From the NCBI GenBank assembly GCA_025356925.1, contig JANXQE010000187.1, positions 1 to 13,737 of the forward strand: a stretch of DNA of 13,737 bases. Direction: 5' to 3'. The notes under the pieces are model-generated. The model was not told the origin of the DNA and did not search any database. It saw only the letters and a list, made by a program, of their open reading frames with translations. A program made the position numbers and the translations under genes. This stretch comes from Limisphaerales bacterium. GTDB lineage: Bacteria > Verrucomicrobiota > Verrucomicrobiia > Limisphaerales > UBA8199. Shown here in pieces: positions 7,289-13,737 of this stretch (position 1 is its first letter; every line of letters starts with the position of its first letter).

Positions 7289-7377
7289 AATCCGAAAATC
7301 CCAGCGGCGCAAACGACATTCCCTCATGACTCTCGTGATAAGGCCGAAAGAAATCCGAAGCCCGAAATCCGAAAAAA
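7289..7377. repeat. Degenerate AATCCGAA repeats
   Basis: The motif AATCCGAA recurs at 7289-7296, 7352-7359 and 7366-7373, with related CCGAA pieces at 7344-7348 and 7362-7366. Arrays of this kind (ATCCGAAATCCGAA...) occur as non-coding repeats in several bacterial groups by my recollection. They overlap the upstream extension of the DedA frame, which argues that the extension is not protein coding. Confidence 0.45.
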
Positions 7378-7400
7378 CGCAGATCTGGGGCGAGGCGCCC
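7372..7400 (-). terminator. Possible terminator downstream of sufC
   Basis: Read on the minus strand, GGGCG-CCT-CGCCC (7400-7388) forms a 5-base GC stem, followed about 10 bases later by six T residues (7377-7372). The stem is short and the T run is not adjacent, so this is a weak candidate for ending the suf transcript before DedA. Confidence 0.25.
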
Positions 7401-7460
7401 TTTGGGTCAGCGCGTTCGTGCCAGATCCGGCGCGGACGCTGAGCCCCGCCCACAGCTAAA

Positions 7461-7472
7461 CAGACGCGTCTG
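7461..7472. repeat. Perfect 12-base palindrome
   Basis: CAGACGCGTCTG is fully self-complementary and lies in the non-coding gap downstream of sufC. It could be a protein-binding site or chance. No partner copy was found in the window. Confidence 0.3.
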
Positions 7473-7606
7473 GGCAGCCGACTCAGTCAACCATCGGATG
7501 CTGGAAAACTTCGAGGGGAGCACACCTGACAACTCGACCCACCTCCAGCGGCCAAGGTGCATCCGACGCGGGTTTCGGCCTCCGGGCTTTAAGGAGCCGC
7601 CACCGA

Positions 7607-8359
7607 CTACTGCGCGGTAATGAAGTCGTAGCCCTTCTCTTCCAACTCCAGCGCGAGTTGTTTGTCGCCCGTGCGCACGATGCGGCCATCGACGAGCACA
7701 TGCACGAAATCCGGGACGATATAATTGAGCAGCCGTTGGTAATGAGTGATGACCAACTGCGCGTTATCGGAGCGGCGTAATTTGTTGACGCCGTTCGAAA
7801 CAACTTTTAATGCGTCGATGTCGAGCCCTGAATCGGTTTCGTCCAGGACGGCCAGGCGGGGCTCCAGCACGGCCATTTGGAAGATCTCGTTCCGCTTTTT
7901 TTCGCCGCCGGAAAAGCCTTCGTTCACCGAGCGTCGCAGGAGGGTTTCATCGAGGTCCAGCACCTTCATCTTTTCCTTCACCAGCGTCAGGAATTCCATC
8001 GCGTCCAGCTCGGACTGGCCCTTGTGTTTGCGGATCTCGTTCAGTGCGGATTTGAGGAAGTAGGTGCTGTTGACGCCCGGGATTTCGACCGGGTATTGAA
8101 AGGCCAGGAAGAGCCCTTCGCGCGCGCGCTCCTCAGGGTCGAGGTCGAGCAAATCTTTGCCATCGTAAAGGACCTCGCCGGCGGTCACATCGTAGCCGTC
8201 CCGCCCGGCCAGGATCGCCGCCAGGGTACTCTTGCCGCTGCCGTTTGGGCCCATGATGGCGTGAACCTCTCCTTCATGAATCGTCAGGTTGACGCCCTTG
8301 AGGATTTGCTTGTTCTCAATCCCGGCATTGAGATCTTTTATTTCCAATATTATTTTCAT
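7607..8359 (-). CDS. sufC: SufC, Fe-S cluster assembly ATPase
   Basis: SufC is the soluble ABC-type ATPase that drives conformational change of the SufB scaffold complex in iron-sulfur cluster assembly. All nucleotide-binding elements are intact: Walker A G-P-N-G-S-G-K-S-T (37-45), the signature F-S-G-G-E-K-K-R (149-156), Walker B L-A-V-L-D-E (169-174), the D-loop S-G-L-D (177-180) and the switch H206 in I-T-H-Y-Q-R. The F-S-G-G-E-K-K-R form and the E-T-D-S-G-L-D sequence are characteristic of SufC rather than transporter ATPases. The length of 250 residues is normal. The ATG lies only 2 bases after the sufB stop, so translation is probably coupled. No sufD follows, which is unusual for a suf operon. 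Confidence 0.97.
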   Translation of the reverse strand: MKIILEIKDLNAGIENKQILKGVNLTIHEGEVHAIMGPNGSGKSTLAAILAGRDGYDVTAGEVLYDGKDLLDLDPEERAREGLFLAFQYPVEIPGVNSTYFLKSALNEIRKHKGQSELDAMEFLTLVKEKMKVLDLDETLLRRSVNEGFSGGEKKRNEIFQMAVLEPRLAVLDETDSGLDIDALKVVSNGVNKLRRSDNAQLVITHYQRLLNYIVPDFVHVLVDGRIVRTGDKQLALELEEKGYDFITAQ

Positions 8360-8361
8360 AT

Positions 8362-9810
8362 TTACCCGACGCTTCCCTCTAGGCTCACTCCCAGGAGCTT
8401 CTGCGCCTCCACGGCAAATTCCATCGGCAGCTCGCGAAAGACTTCTTTGCAGAATCCGTTGACGATCATATTGATGGCATCCTGGGTGGAAAGCCCCCGC
8501 TGGTTACAATAAAAAATTTGATCGTCGCCGATCTTCGAGGTGGACGCTTCGTGTTCCACCCGCGCGGAGGTGTTTTTGGTCTCGATGTACGGAAAGGTAT
8601 GCGCGCCGCATTGGTTGCCCAACAGCAGCGAATCACATTGCGAAAAATTGCGCGCGTTGGTGGCGGTTTTTTGAATCTTCACCAGTCCCCGGTAGCTGTT
8701 CTGGCCGTGCCCGGCGGAAATGCCTTTGGATACGATGGTGCTGCGGGTGTTCTTGCCGATGTGCACCATCTTGGTACCGGTGTCGGCCTGCTGATAATTG
8801 TTCGTGACTGCGACGGAATAAAACTCTCCAACCGAATTGTCGCCCAGCAAAATGCAGCTCGGGTATTTCCAAGTGATGGCCGATCCGGTTTCGACCTGGG
8901 TCCAGGAGATCTTGGAGTTTTTTCCCTTGCACAGCCCGCGCTTGGTCACGAAGTTGTAAATGCCGCCGCGGCCCTGTTCATCGCCCGGATACCAGTTCTG
9001 CACCGTGGAATATTTGATCTGGGCGTTATCCAGGGCGATTAGTTCCACCACGGCAGCGTGCAACTGATGTTCGTCGCGCATCGGCGCCGTGCAACCTTCA
9101 AGATAACTCACCGACGCGCCTTCCTCCGCCACGATCAGGGTGCGCTCGAACTGACCGGTGTTCGCGGCGTTTATCCGGAAATAGGTCGACAATTCCATCG
9201 GACATTTCACCCCGGCGGGAATGAAGCAGAATGAGCCGTCGCTGAACACGGCCGAATTCAAGGCCGCGAAATAGTTATCCGTGTACGGCACCACAAAGCC
9301 CAGGTATTTCTTCACCAGGTCCGGGTGGTTATGAACCGCCTCGCTGAAGGAGCAGAAAATGATGCCCTTTTCGGCCAGCTTATCCTTGAAGGTGGTGCCG
9401 ACGGAGACGCTATCAAACACTGCGTCCACCGCCACGCCCGCCAGGCGCTCTCGTTCTCTCAGCGGGATACCCAGCTTCTCATAGGTCTCCAGCAGCTTCG
9501 GATCGACTTCATCCAGACTCTTCGGACCATCGCCCTTTCTCTTTGGTGCGGAATAGTATACTGACTTCTGATAGTCGATGGGCGGATAGTGCACATGCGG
9601 CCAGGTGGGCTCTTTCATGGTCTGCCAATGCCGAAAAGCCTTGAGGCGCCATTCCAGCAAAAACGGCGGCTCGGTTTTCTTCGAGGAGATCAGCCGAACG
9701 ATGTCTTCGTTCAGCCCCGGGGGTGCGCTGTCCGCTTCGACATCCGTGACAAACCCGTACTTGTAATCCTGTTTGACCAGGCCCTCAATTGTCTCTGTTG
9801 CTGTGCTCAT
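8362..9810 (-). CDS. sufB: SufB, Fe-S cluster assembly scaffold
   Basis: SufB is the beta-helical scaffold on which SUF-type iron-sulfur clusters form, with SufC as its ATPase and usually SufD as partner. The 482 residues match family length, and conserved stretches are clear: D-Y-K-Y-G-F near the N-terminus, S-F-C-F-I-P-A-G-V-K-C-P, L-E-G-C-T-A-P, R-G-G-I-Y-N-F and S-A-G-H-G-Q-N-S-Y-R-G. C392 in S-Q-C-D-S-L-L-L-G and H420 in V-E-H-E-A-S-T-S-K have the same 28-residue spacing as E. coli C405 and H433, the functional pair needed for cluster assembly. The ATG at 9810 lacks an obvious Shine-Dalgarno sequence. It sits 90 bases downstream of the Fur-family regulator gene and 2 bases upstream of sufC, so the three are probably cotranscribed. 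Confidence 0.97.
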   Translation of the reverse strand: MSTATETIEGLVKQDYKYGFVTDVEADSAPPGLNEDIVRLISSKKTEPPFLLEWRLKAFRHWQTMKEPTWPHVHYPPIDYQKSVYYSAPKRKGDGPKSLDEVDPKLLETYEKLGIPLRERERLAGVAVDAVFDSVSVGTTFKDKLAEKGIIFCSFSEAVHNHPDLVKKYLGFVVPYTDNYFAALNSAVFSDGSFCFIPAGVKCPMELSTYFRINAANTGQFERTLIVAEEGASVSYLEGCTAPMRDEHQLHAAVVELIALDNAQIKYSTVQNWYPGDEQGRGGIYNFVTKRGLCKGKNSKISWTQVETGSAITWKYPSCILLGDNSVGEFYSVAVTNNYQQADTGTKMVHIGKNTRSTIVSKGISAGHGQNSYRGLVKIQKTATNARNFSQCDSLLLGNQCGAHTFPYIETKNTSARVEHEASTSKIGDDQIFYCNQRGLSTQDAINMIVNGFCKEVFRELPMEFAVEAQKLLGVSLEGSVG

Positions 9811-9900
9811 TCTGTGAATTGTCTGTCGATGCTAAACATTCAAGGCATGTTAAGGGTCAGAATGCGGCGGTTGCGCGGATGCAATCCACTCCGCGCCGGG

Positions 9901-10335
9901 CTATTTCTTCCCGTTTGAACAGGCTGGGCACCGGCCGTGGATGGTCACGTCAAAGCGCTCAGCGCGAAAACCTTTCGGCAAGGGAACCCCGGCTCCCGCC
10001 GGCAGGCCGATGTCGAAGACGCTCTCGCAGTTGTCGCAATAAAAATGACAGTGCTCCTGCATGTTCGGGCAGAAACGAGCCGCGCCGCGCTCCAGCGTGA
10101 CCTGGCGCGCCAGCCCGCATTTAACCAGGGCGTCCAGGCAATTGTACACCGTCGCCATGGAAATGTCCGGCATGACGCGCTTCGCACGGATGAACACTTC
10201 CTCGGCAGTCGGATGATCCCGCTTTTGCAAGAGGAGAGCATAAACGTGTTCACGCTGAGGCGTAAAACGAAAACCGCTCGTCGTCAGTCGCTCGCTTAAG
10301 CGTTCGTTACGCGCAAGATGTTCGGTTGTGTTCAT
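9901..10335 (-). CDS. Fur-family transcriptional regulator (PerR-like ligand layout with one Cys substitution)
   Basis: This 144-residue protein has a winged-helix DNA-binding N-terminus (G-F-R-F-T-P-Q-R; H-P-T-A-E-E-V-F; I-S-M-A-T-V-Y-N-C-L) and a C-terminal dimer/metal domain. The structural zinc cysteines are complete: C100-x2-C103 and C136-x2-C139. Compared with Bacillus PerR as I remember it (H37, D85, H91, H93, D104), the residues are H41, C89, H95, H97 and D108, with identical spacing. Thus only the Asp85 position is changed, to Cys, in R-F-C-P-N-M. It could sense iron, manganese, zinc or peroxide; the Cys makes plain PerR chemistry uncertain. It is first in a fur-sufB-sufC cluster, and a palindromic box upstream suggests autoregulation and control of suf. 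The predicted transcription start is only about 6 bases from the ATG; GGGCGG just before the ATG is a weak ribosome site. Confidence 0.93.
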   Translation of the reverse strand: MNTTEHLARNERLSERLTTSGFRFTPQREHVYALLLQKRDHPTAEEVFIRAKRVMPDISMATVYNCLDALVKCGLARQVTLERGAARFCPNMQEHCHFYCDNCESVFDIGLPAGAGVPLPKGFRAERFDVTIHGRCPACSNGKK

Positions 10336-10347
10336 ATCCGCCCAGCC

Positions 10348-10375
10348 ACAATACCGTGTCCGCGGTCGGTGTCAA
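10348..10375 (-). promoter_or_regulatory. Sigma70-type promoter of the fur-suf cluster
   Basis: On the minus strand, a perfect TTGACA (-35, 10375-10370) is followed after 16 bases by TATTGT (-10, 10353-10348). The start codon at 10335 lies 12 bases beyond the -10 element, so the leader would be very short or absent. This is the best promoter match I found in the window. Confidence 0.7.
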
Positions 10376-10378
10376 TAT

Positions 10379-10393
10379 TTGGAATAATTCTAA
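10379..10393. promoter_or_regulatory. Fur/PerR-like operator upstream of the fur-suf promoter
   Basis: On the minus strand, TTAGAATTATTCCAA is a 7-1-7 palindrome with six of seven paired positions. It matches the Bacillus PerR box (TTATAATnATTATAA) at 11 of 14 defined positions. It lies 3 bases upstream of the -35 element, where a bound dimer could block RNA polymerase. The self-regulation model is inferred from this position next to a Fur-family gene. Confidence 0.65.
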
Positions 10394-10526
10394 GCGTTAG
10401 CTTCTCCGCGAGCGCAACCTCCGACGTGCGACATCTCAGGTGTTGCTTTTGGGTTGAGCCAGGCAATTCCACCTTGTCATCTCGCGGAATAAAGGCGTAA
10501 CCTTGCGCATCAGCCCTTAAAATTCT

Positions 10527-11366
10527 ATGCGCCCTCGTTCCACCCGCTCCCGCGAACTGCTTTCAGGGTTCACCCTGATCGAATTGCTCGTCGTCATCGC
10601 CATCATTGCCATCCTCGCGGCCATGTTGTTGCCCGCGCTGGGAAAGGCCAAAACCAAAGCGCAGGGCATCGGCTGCCTGAGCAACTTGAAGCAGATGGGA
10701 ACCGCCTGGACGATGTACGCCCTAGACAACAACGACAAGATCCCGCCGAACAACGGGAACGATCAATCCGGGTTCACTCCCGGGGTCACCGCGTTTTATC
10801 CCAACACGTGGTGCGCGGGCTGGCTGGAATTCAATGGCACGCCCGACAATACCAATGTCCTTTTCCTCAAACGCAGCCATATCTTTTCGTATCTCACGAG
10901 CCTGGAAGTGTGGCGATGTCCCGCTGATCACAGTGTTTCGAGATTCGGAGGCCAAGCTCTGCCCCGGGTGCGCAGCATGTCCATGAACAACTGGATGAAC
11001 GCGTCCGGTCCCTGGAACAGTGCAACCCAATACAAGGTGATGCACCGTCTTGCCGATTTCCTCAATCCCGGCCCGTCGAAGACCTGGGTGCTCATCGATG
11101 AACGCCAGGAAAGTATAAACGACGCATATTTCGTGGTGACCATGAACCAACGCGGGGCCGGCGCTTACATTGTGGATTACCCAGCCAGTTATCACAACGG
11201 CGCGGGTGGGCTCAACTTTGCCGATGGTCATTCGGAGATCCACAGATGGCGCGATCCCCGTACCACGCCGCCTCTGAAGGACAATTTCAACCTTCAGCTC
11301 AACATTCCTTCGGCGAACAACCAGGACGTTGCCTGGTTGCAGGACCGCACCACCGGACCGAATTAG
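10527..11366 (+). CDS. Prepilin-like protein with N-terminal methylation site and H-x9-DG domain
   Basis: Residues 13-34 give the type IV prepilin/type II pseudopilin signature: S-G14 before F15-T-L-I-E19, followed by a hydrophobic helix (L-L-V-V-I-A-I-I-A-I-L-A-A-M-L-L). A prepilin peptidase would cut after G14. The C-terminal part has H223 followed by nine residues and D233-G234 (S-Y-H-N-G-A-G-G-L-N-F-A-D-G), the H-x9-DG motif of prepilin-like proteins that are greatly expanded in Planctomycetes, Verrucomicrobia and Lentisphaerae. The length of 279 residues is typical. Their cellular role is mostly unknown; assembly into a pseudopilus is not proven. No strong ribosome site precedes the ATG. 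The gene is divergent from fur, and the 190-base gap holds the fur promoter and operator but no clear promoter for this gene. Confidence 0.93.
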   Translation: MRPRSTRSRELLSGFTLIELLVVIAIIAILAAMLLPALGKAKTKAQGIGCLSNLKQMGTAWTMYALDNNDKIPPNNGNDQSGFTPGVTAFYPNTWCAGWLEFNGTPDNTNVLFLKRSHIFSYLTSLEVWRCPADHSVSRFGGQALPRVRSMSMNNWMNASGPWNSATQYKVMHRLADFLNPGPSKTWVLIDERQESINDAYFVVTMNQRGAGAYIVDYPASYHNGAGGLNFADGHSEIHRWRDPRTTPPLKDNFNLQLNIPSANNQDVAWLQDRTTGPN

Positions 11367-11479
11367 CGCTGGAACTGAGGGGACTCTTTCATCCCATGCC
11401 ACGCCCGCTTCGCCCCTGCGGACCGCATTGTATCACCGTGCGCTTGGCGCAAGGCCCGGTCTGCCGTATCCAGCAGGGC

Positions 11480-12334
11480 ATGAAAATCTGCCTCACAATC
11501 CTGCTGCTTTGGTCGGCCGGGCCGCCAGAGCGGGCTCGCGCTGAAGGCCCCGCCGCTGTGGCCGGCATCGCGAGTCGGAAGAGCCCCAGTCTGCAGTTCA
11601 CCCAAACGGCTCCTTATTCCGACGCAACAAATCTTACGCGCCATTTTGGTTACGCGGTTCCCTTGCCGGAGTACTCGCTAACGAATGAATCCTTCCAGGT
11701 GCTGATTCCGGAAAGCTACTCCACCAATGGTTCCTGGGGCCTGTTGGTTTGGATCAGCCCGAGCGACGATCCCGCCATCCCTGCGGATTGGCAGGCGGAG
11801 TTGCTCACGCATCAACTTCTGGTCGTTAGCGCCCATCGCTCCGGAAACGAGCGACATCCGTTGGATCGGTTCCGCCTGGCGCTCGACGCGACCTGCAACA
11901 TGTGCCGCCGGTATAAGGTTGACCGCCGGCGCATTTACATCGGCGGTTTCTCGGGTGGCGCCCGGCTCGCCAGCATGCTCGGCGTCGCCTATGCCGATAT
12001 TTTTACGGGGACACTCTGCATTTGCGGAGTCAATTATTATCGGGATGTTGCCGGGATCGGCGGCCAGTATTACCCGGGCACGTTCGCGCCGGACCCAGGG
12101 CTGCTGCTGTTGGGCAAGCGAAGCGGCCGCTTCGTTCTCGTCACCGGTGAACACGACCAGAATCGGGAGAATACGCAACGCGTCTCCTCCTTTGGATTCA
12201 AGCGCGACGGATTTCGCAACGTGTTTTACCTCGAGGTTCCCGGCATGAACCATGCCTTGCCCGCAGCGGCAGTCCTCAGGATCGCTCTTGAATACCTGGC
12301 CAATGAGCCCCGTCCAAAGATTCCGGGTATCTGA
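11480..12334 (+). CDS. Secreted alpha/beta-hydrolase (esterase, PHB-depolymerase/CE1-like)
   Basis: The frame is open from 11246, overlapping the prepilin-like gene, but the ATG at 11480 begins a clear signal peptide (M-K-I-C-L-T-I-L-L-L-W, cleavage likely after A-R-A at residue 21), giving 284 residues. The catalytic triad of an alpha/beta-hydrolase is visible: Ser158 in G-G-F-S-G-G, Asp226 in V-T-G-E-H-D and His258 in P-G-M-N-H-A-L. The strand motif R-I-Y-I-G-G before the nucleophile and F-Q-V-L-I-P-E-S-Y near residue 72 resemble polyhydroxyalkanoate depolymerase or feruloyl-esterase-type enzymes that act on polymers outside the cytoplasm. The substrate is not known. It lies 113 bases after the prepilin-like gene on the same strand, so cotranscription is possible. 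Confidence 0.82.
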   Translation: MKICLTILLLWSAGPPERARAEGPAAVAGIASRKSPSLQFTQTAPYSDATNLTRHFGYAVPLPEYSLTNESFQVLIPESYSTNGSWGLLVWISPSDDPAIPADWQAELLTHQLLVVSAHRSGNERHPLDRFRLALDATCNMCRRYKVDRRRIYIGGFSGGARLASMLGVAYADIFTGTLCICGVNYYRDVAGIGGQYYPGTFAPDPGLLLLGKRSGRFVLVTGEHDQNRENTQRVSSFGFKRDGFRNVFYLEVPGMNHALPAAAVLRIALEYLANEPRPKIPGI

Positions 12335-12337
12335 GAG

Positions 12338-12362
12338 GGAGGCATCGCCATCGGGATCCTCC
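12338..12362. terminator. Possible bidirectional terminator hairpin between convergent genes
   Basis: GGAGG-c-ATC pairs with GAT-CCTCC around an 8-base loop, in the 30-base gap between the convergent esterase and outer-membrane protein genes. The placement fits a shared terminator. There is no T run on either side, so it may not act as a factor-independent terminator. Confidence 0.4.
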
Positions 12363-12364
12363 GC

Positions 12365-13606
12365 TCAGAAATGGTAACCAACGGAAAACGAGAGCGTGGG
12401 CGTGAACAAGCGGTAGCGACCGTTAACGGCCGGGTCAACCGTGCTTTGAACGTTGCGGTAGCCACCACCGATGATCTGGCCGGCCACGGCCCACGTCCAA
12501 TGACGCCCCTTGAAGCCGCCACCAAGACTACCAACGTGCAGGTCGGTATCTGGAACCAAAGGCGTGTAATATTGGTCCGATGTTGAGGCCTGGCTGAAGA
12601 AGTAACCGGCGCTCAAATAGTATCCGCCCCCCAATTGGCGTGTGACACCGAATTCATAGAAGAAGCTCGACTGCCAGTTCAAGGGCAGCGTTCCGATCTG
12701 ATCGATCACCGCGTTCTTGACGGCGTCCCAGTCAGTCCAATCCACATCCACCTCGAAGTTCCAGTTAGTCGTTGGACGAAACGAGATTCCGCCACTGACC
12801 ATTTGAGGGAATTTCAAATGGGTCGTCGTACTGACTGGAGGTGGTAAGAACGGTACTGACGGATTAAAGGAGGCCGTCCCGTTGTAATCCATCGTCGTCG
12901 GGCTGAAGTATTTTGCTCCGAACGACCACATGGGATGCGGTTGCCATAGGATACCCGCATTTGCCCCAAAGGCCCAGTCATGCCCCTTGAATCGAAGCTG
13001 GTAAGGCGACACCACCACGCCTTGGATCAACTCGGCCTCAGAATAATTGAAAGTTGGGCCTGCGGCGATTGACAAAGTGGAGAAGGGCTTCCAGGCGACA
13101 ACCGGGTTAATGGTTACGTAAGTCAGTTGAGCCTTCAATCCGGCGTTTCGAAAGGGCGCATTATCTGGCCATTCCATTCCCAACCCAAACGGCGCATAGA
13201 CTCCCAGCCCGAAAGAAAAGGGTTGATCCTTGGGGGTGAACACATAGTGAAATTGCGGGACCGGGGTGATGTTGTGCGTGTTCTCGAACTTTTGTCCCGA
13301 AGGGGACTGATAATCCGCGTAAATGTTCAGGTAAAAGAGCGATCCGAGCTGGAAATTGTTTCCCTCCAACTGGGTAATGCCTGCCGGGTTGTAATAAATG
13401 GCGGCCGGATCATCCGCGGTGGCAACGAACGCGTTACCACGGGCGATAGCCTCGGCATCCTGGTTGGGAATGCGCGACCCGAGCGCGATGACGGCCTGTG
13501 GAGCCAGCGCAAGGAGGGCTGCGAGAATTGCGAGTTGCCGTTGCCACTTTCGAGCATTGTGGCGACAATTCCCGCATGGGATTGATTCAGACGTACGTTT
13601 TGTCAT
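12365..13606 (-). CDS. OmpP1/FadL-family outer-membrane transport protein
   Basis: The 413-residue product has a signal peptide with a long basic N-region and a hydrophobic core (L-A-I-L-A-A-L-L-A-L-A-P-Q-A-V-I-A; cleavage near residue 41). The mature N-terminus carries the FadL-like pattern N-Q-D-A-E-A-I-A-R-G-N-A-F-V-A-T-A-D-D-P followed by Y-Y-N-P-A-G-I-T-Q-L. The rest alternates polar and aromatic residues as in beta strands (L-T-Y-V-T-I-N-P, W-S-F-G-A-K-Y-F-S-P), and the protein ends in S-V-G-Y-H-F, a C-terminal aromatic outer-membrane insertion signal. FadL proteins import long-chain fatty acids or other hydrophobic compounds; the ligand here is unknown. No Shine-Dalgarno sequence precedes the ATG, and it starts only 9 bases after the preceding frame ends. 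Confidence 0.9.
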   Translation of the reverse strand: MTKRTSESIPCGNCRHNARKWQRQLAILAALLALAPQAVIALGSRIPNQDAEAIARGNAFVATADDPAAIYYNPAGITQLEGNNFQLGSLFYLNIYADYQSPSGQKFENTHNITPVPQFHYVFTPKDQPFSFGLGVYAPFGLGMEWPDNAPFRNAGLKAQLTYVTINPVVAWKPFSTLSIAAGPTFNYSEAELIQGVVVSPYQLRFKGHDWAFGANAGILWQPHPMWSFGAKYFSPTTMDYNGTASFNPSVPFLPPPVSTTTHLKFPQMVSGGISFRPTTNWNFEVDVDWTDWDAVKNAVIDQIGTLPLNWQSSFFYEFGVTRQLGGGYYLSAGYFFSQASTSDQYYTPLVPDTDLHVGSLGGGFKGRHWTWAVAGQIIGGGYRNVQSTVDPAVNGRYRLFTPTLSFSVGYHF

Positions 13607-13615
13607 GTTATTAGA

Positions 13616-13737
13616 TCAAAGTGTCCCGAAACCAACCTGGAACGGCATCTTTCGGCTGGCTCGGTCTAGGAATAGCAGGTCGCACACCAAATCGGCGGCT
13701 GCTCGACCATCAAACGCGCTCTGCCTCCGGCCATGGG
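13616..13737 (-). CDS. C-terminal end of an unidentified gene (runs off the window)
   Basis: The minus strand is open from the window edge to a TGA at 13618-13616, encoding about 39 residues including A-F-D-G-R-A-A-A-D-L-V-C-D-L-L-F. The D-G-R-A-A-x-x-L-V-x-x-L-L pattern recalls C-termini of UDP-GlcNAc 2-epimerases and some glycosyltransferases, but this is too short to assign. Its stop lies 9 bases before the porin-like gene, which would suit an operon. A second frame through the same bases ends at a TAG near 13669, so the frame choice is not certain. Confidence 0.4.
   Translation of the reverse strand, partial: HGRRQSAFDGRAAADLVCDLLFLDRASRKMPFQVGFGTL

Larger units (their letters stand above)
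7275..7606. other. Intergenic stretch of about 330 bases without a convincing gene
   Basis: Between the DedA start and the sufC stop I see no credible coding region on either strand. The open frames here lack known motifs. The stretch holds AATCCGAA-type repeats (7289-7301 and 7341-7377), a small hairpin followed by a T run on the minus strand (7372-7400), and a 12-base palindrome (7461-7472). No remnant of sufD or another suf gene was recognised. Confidence 0.6.

Noticed and set aside
7402..7620. Small plus-strand open frame between DedA and sufC
   Set aside because: Low-complexity Arg/Pro-rich product with no motif or ribosome site; it runs into the sufC 3' end.
9835..9851. Small inverted repeat (AACAT ... 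ATGTT) in the fur-sufB gap
   Set aside because: Only five paired bases in an AT-rich patch; not enough to support an operator or attenuator.
10394..10526. Promoter for the prepilin-like gene
   Set aside because: Several TTG-type -35-like hexamers were examined, but none has a reasonable -10 at 16-18 bases, so no site is called.
11246..11479. Upstream extension of the esterase frame overlapping the prepilin-like gene
   Set aside because: The extension overlaps the end of a well-supported gene, has no motif, and the ATG at 11480 directly begins a signal peptide.

Overview
The window suggests a high-GC, Gram-negative, diderm bacterium of the PVC superphylum, most likely Verrucomicrobiota (Pedosphaera/Limisphaera-like). 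I infer this from several features together: a prepilin-like protein with the H-x9-DG domain, a secreted PQQ-type propeller with the W-P-x-W-R-G-P start, a lipoprotein joining a YVTN propeller to a phosphoesterase, a FadL-type outer-membrane protein, and short hairpin-rich intergenic repeats. No tRNA, rRNA, CRISPR array, transposase or phage gene was seen.

Left part (1-4567, all on the minus strand): the N-terminal end of an exported substrate-binding protein that looks like the iron(III) type, then a bifunctional YncE-like propeller/phosphoesterase lipoprotein, and 53 bases upstream of that gene a secreted PQQ-like propeller protein. The last two probably form an operon. A 245-base divergent region with nested hairpin repeats follows.

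Centre (4813-7606): one long plus-strand gene encodes an unusual architecture. It has a YacP-like NYN nuclease domain, a membrane segment, a degenerate vWA-like domain, a long Pro/Ala/Ser/Thr-rich tail and a second membrane segment. It converges on, and overlaps by four bases, a DedA-family membrane protein gene. About 330 bases without a gene follow, holding short repeats, a palindrome and a possible terminator.

Right-centre (7607-10393): a minus-strand cluster encodes a Fur/PerR-like regulator, SufB and SufC, the last two separated by 2 bases. A good sigma70-type promoter and a palindromic Fur/PerR-like operator lie directly upstream of the regulator. The inferred circuit is a metal- or peroxide-sensing regulator that controls itself and an Fe-S scaffold/ATPase pair. 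sufD, sufS and sufE/U are not in the window, so they must be elsewhere or absent.

Right end (10527-13737): a plus-strand prepilin-like gene and a secreted alpha/beta-hydrolase (esterase) gene converge on an outer-membrane FadL/OmpP1-type porin gene. The last bases hold the apparent C-terminal end of another minus-strand gene that stops 9 bases before the porin start.

The most unusual items are the NYN-membrane-vWA fusion, the Fur-family protein in which a metal-ligand Asp is replaced by Cys together with its predicted operator, and the small palindromic repeats that sit in or beside gene starts.
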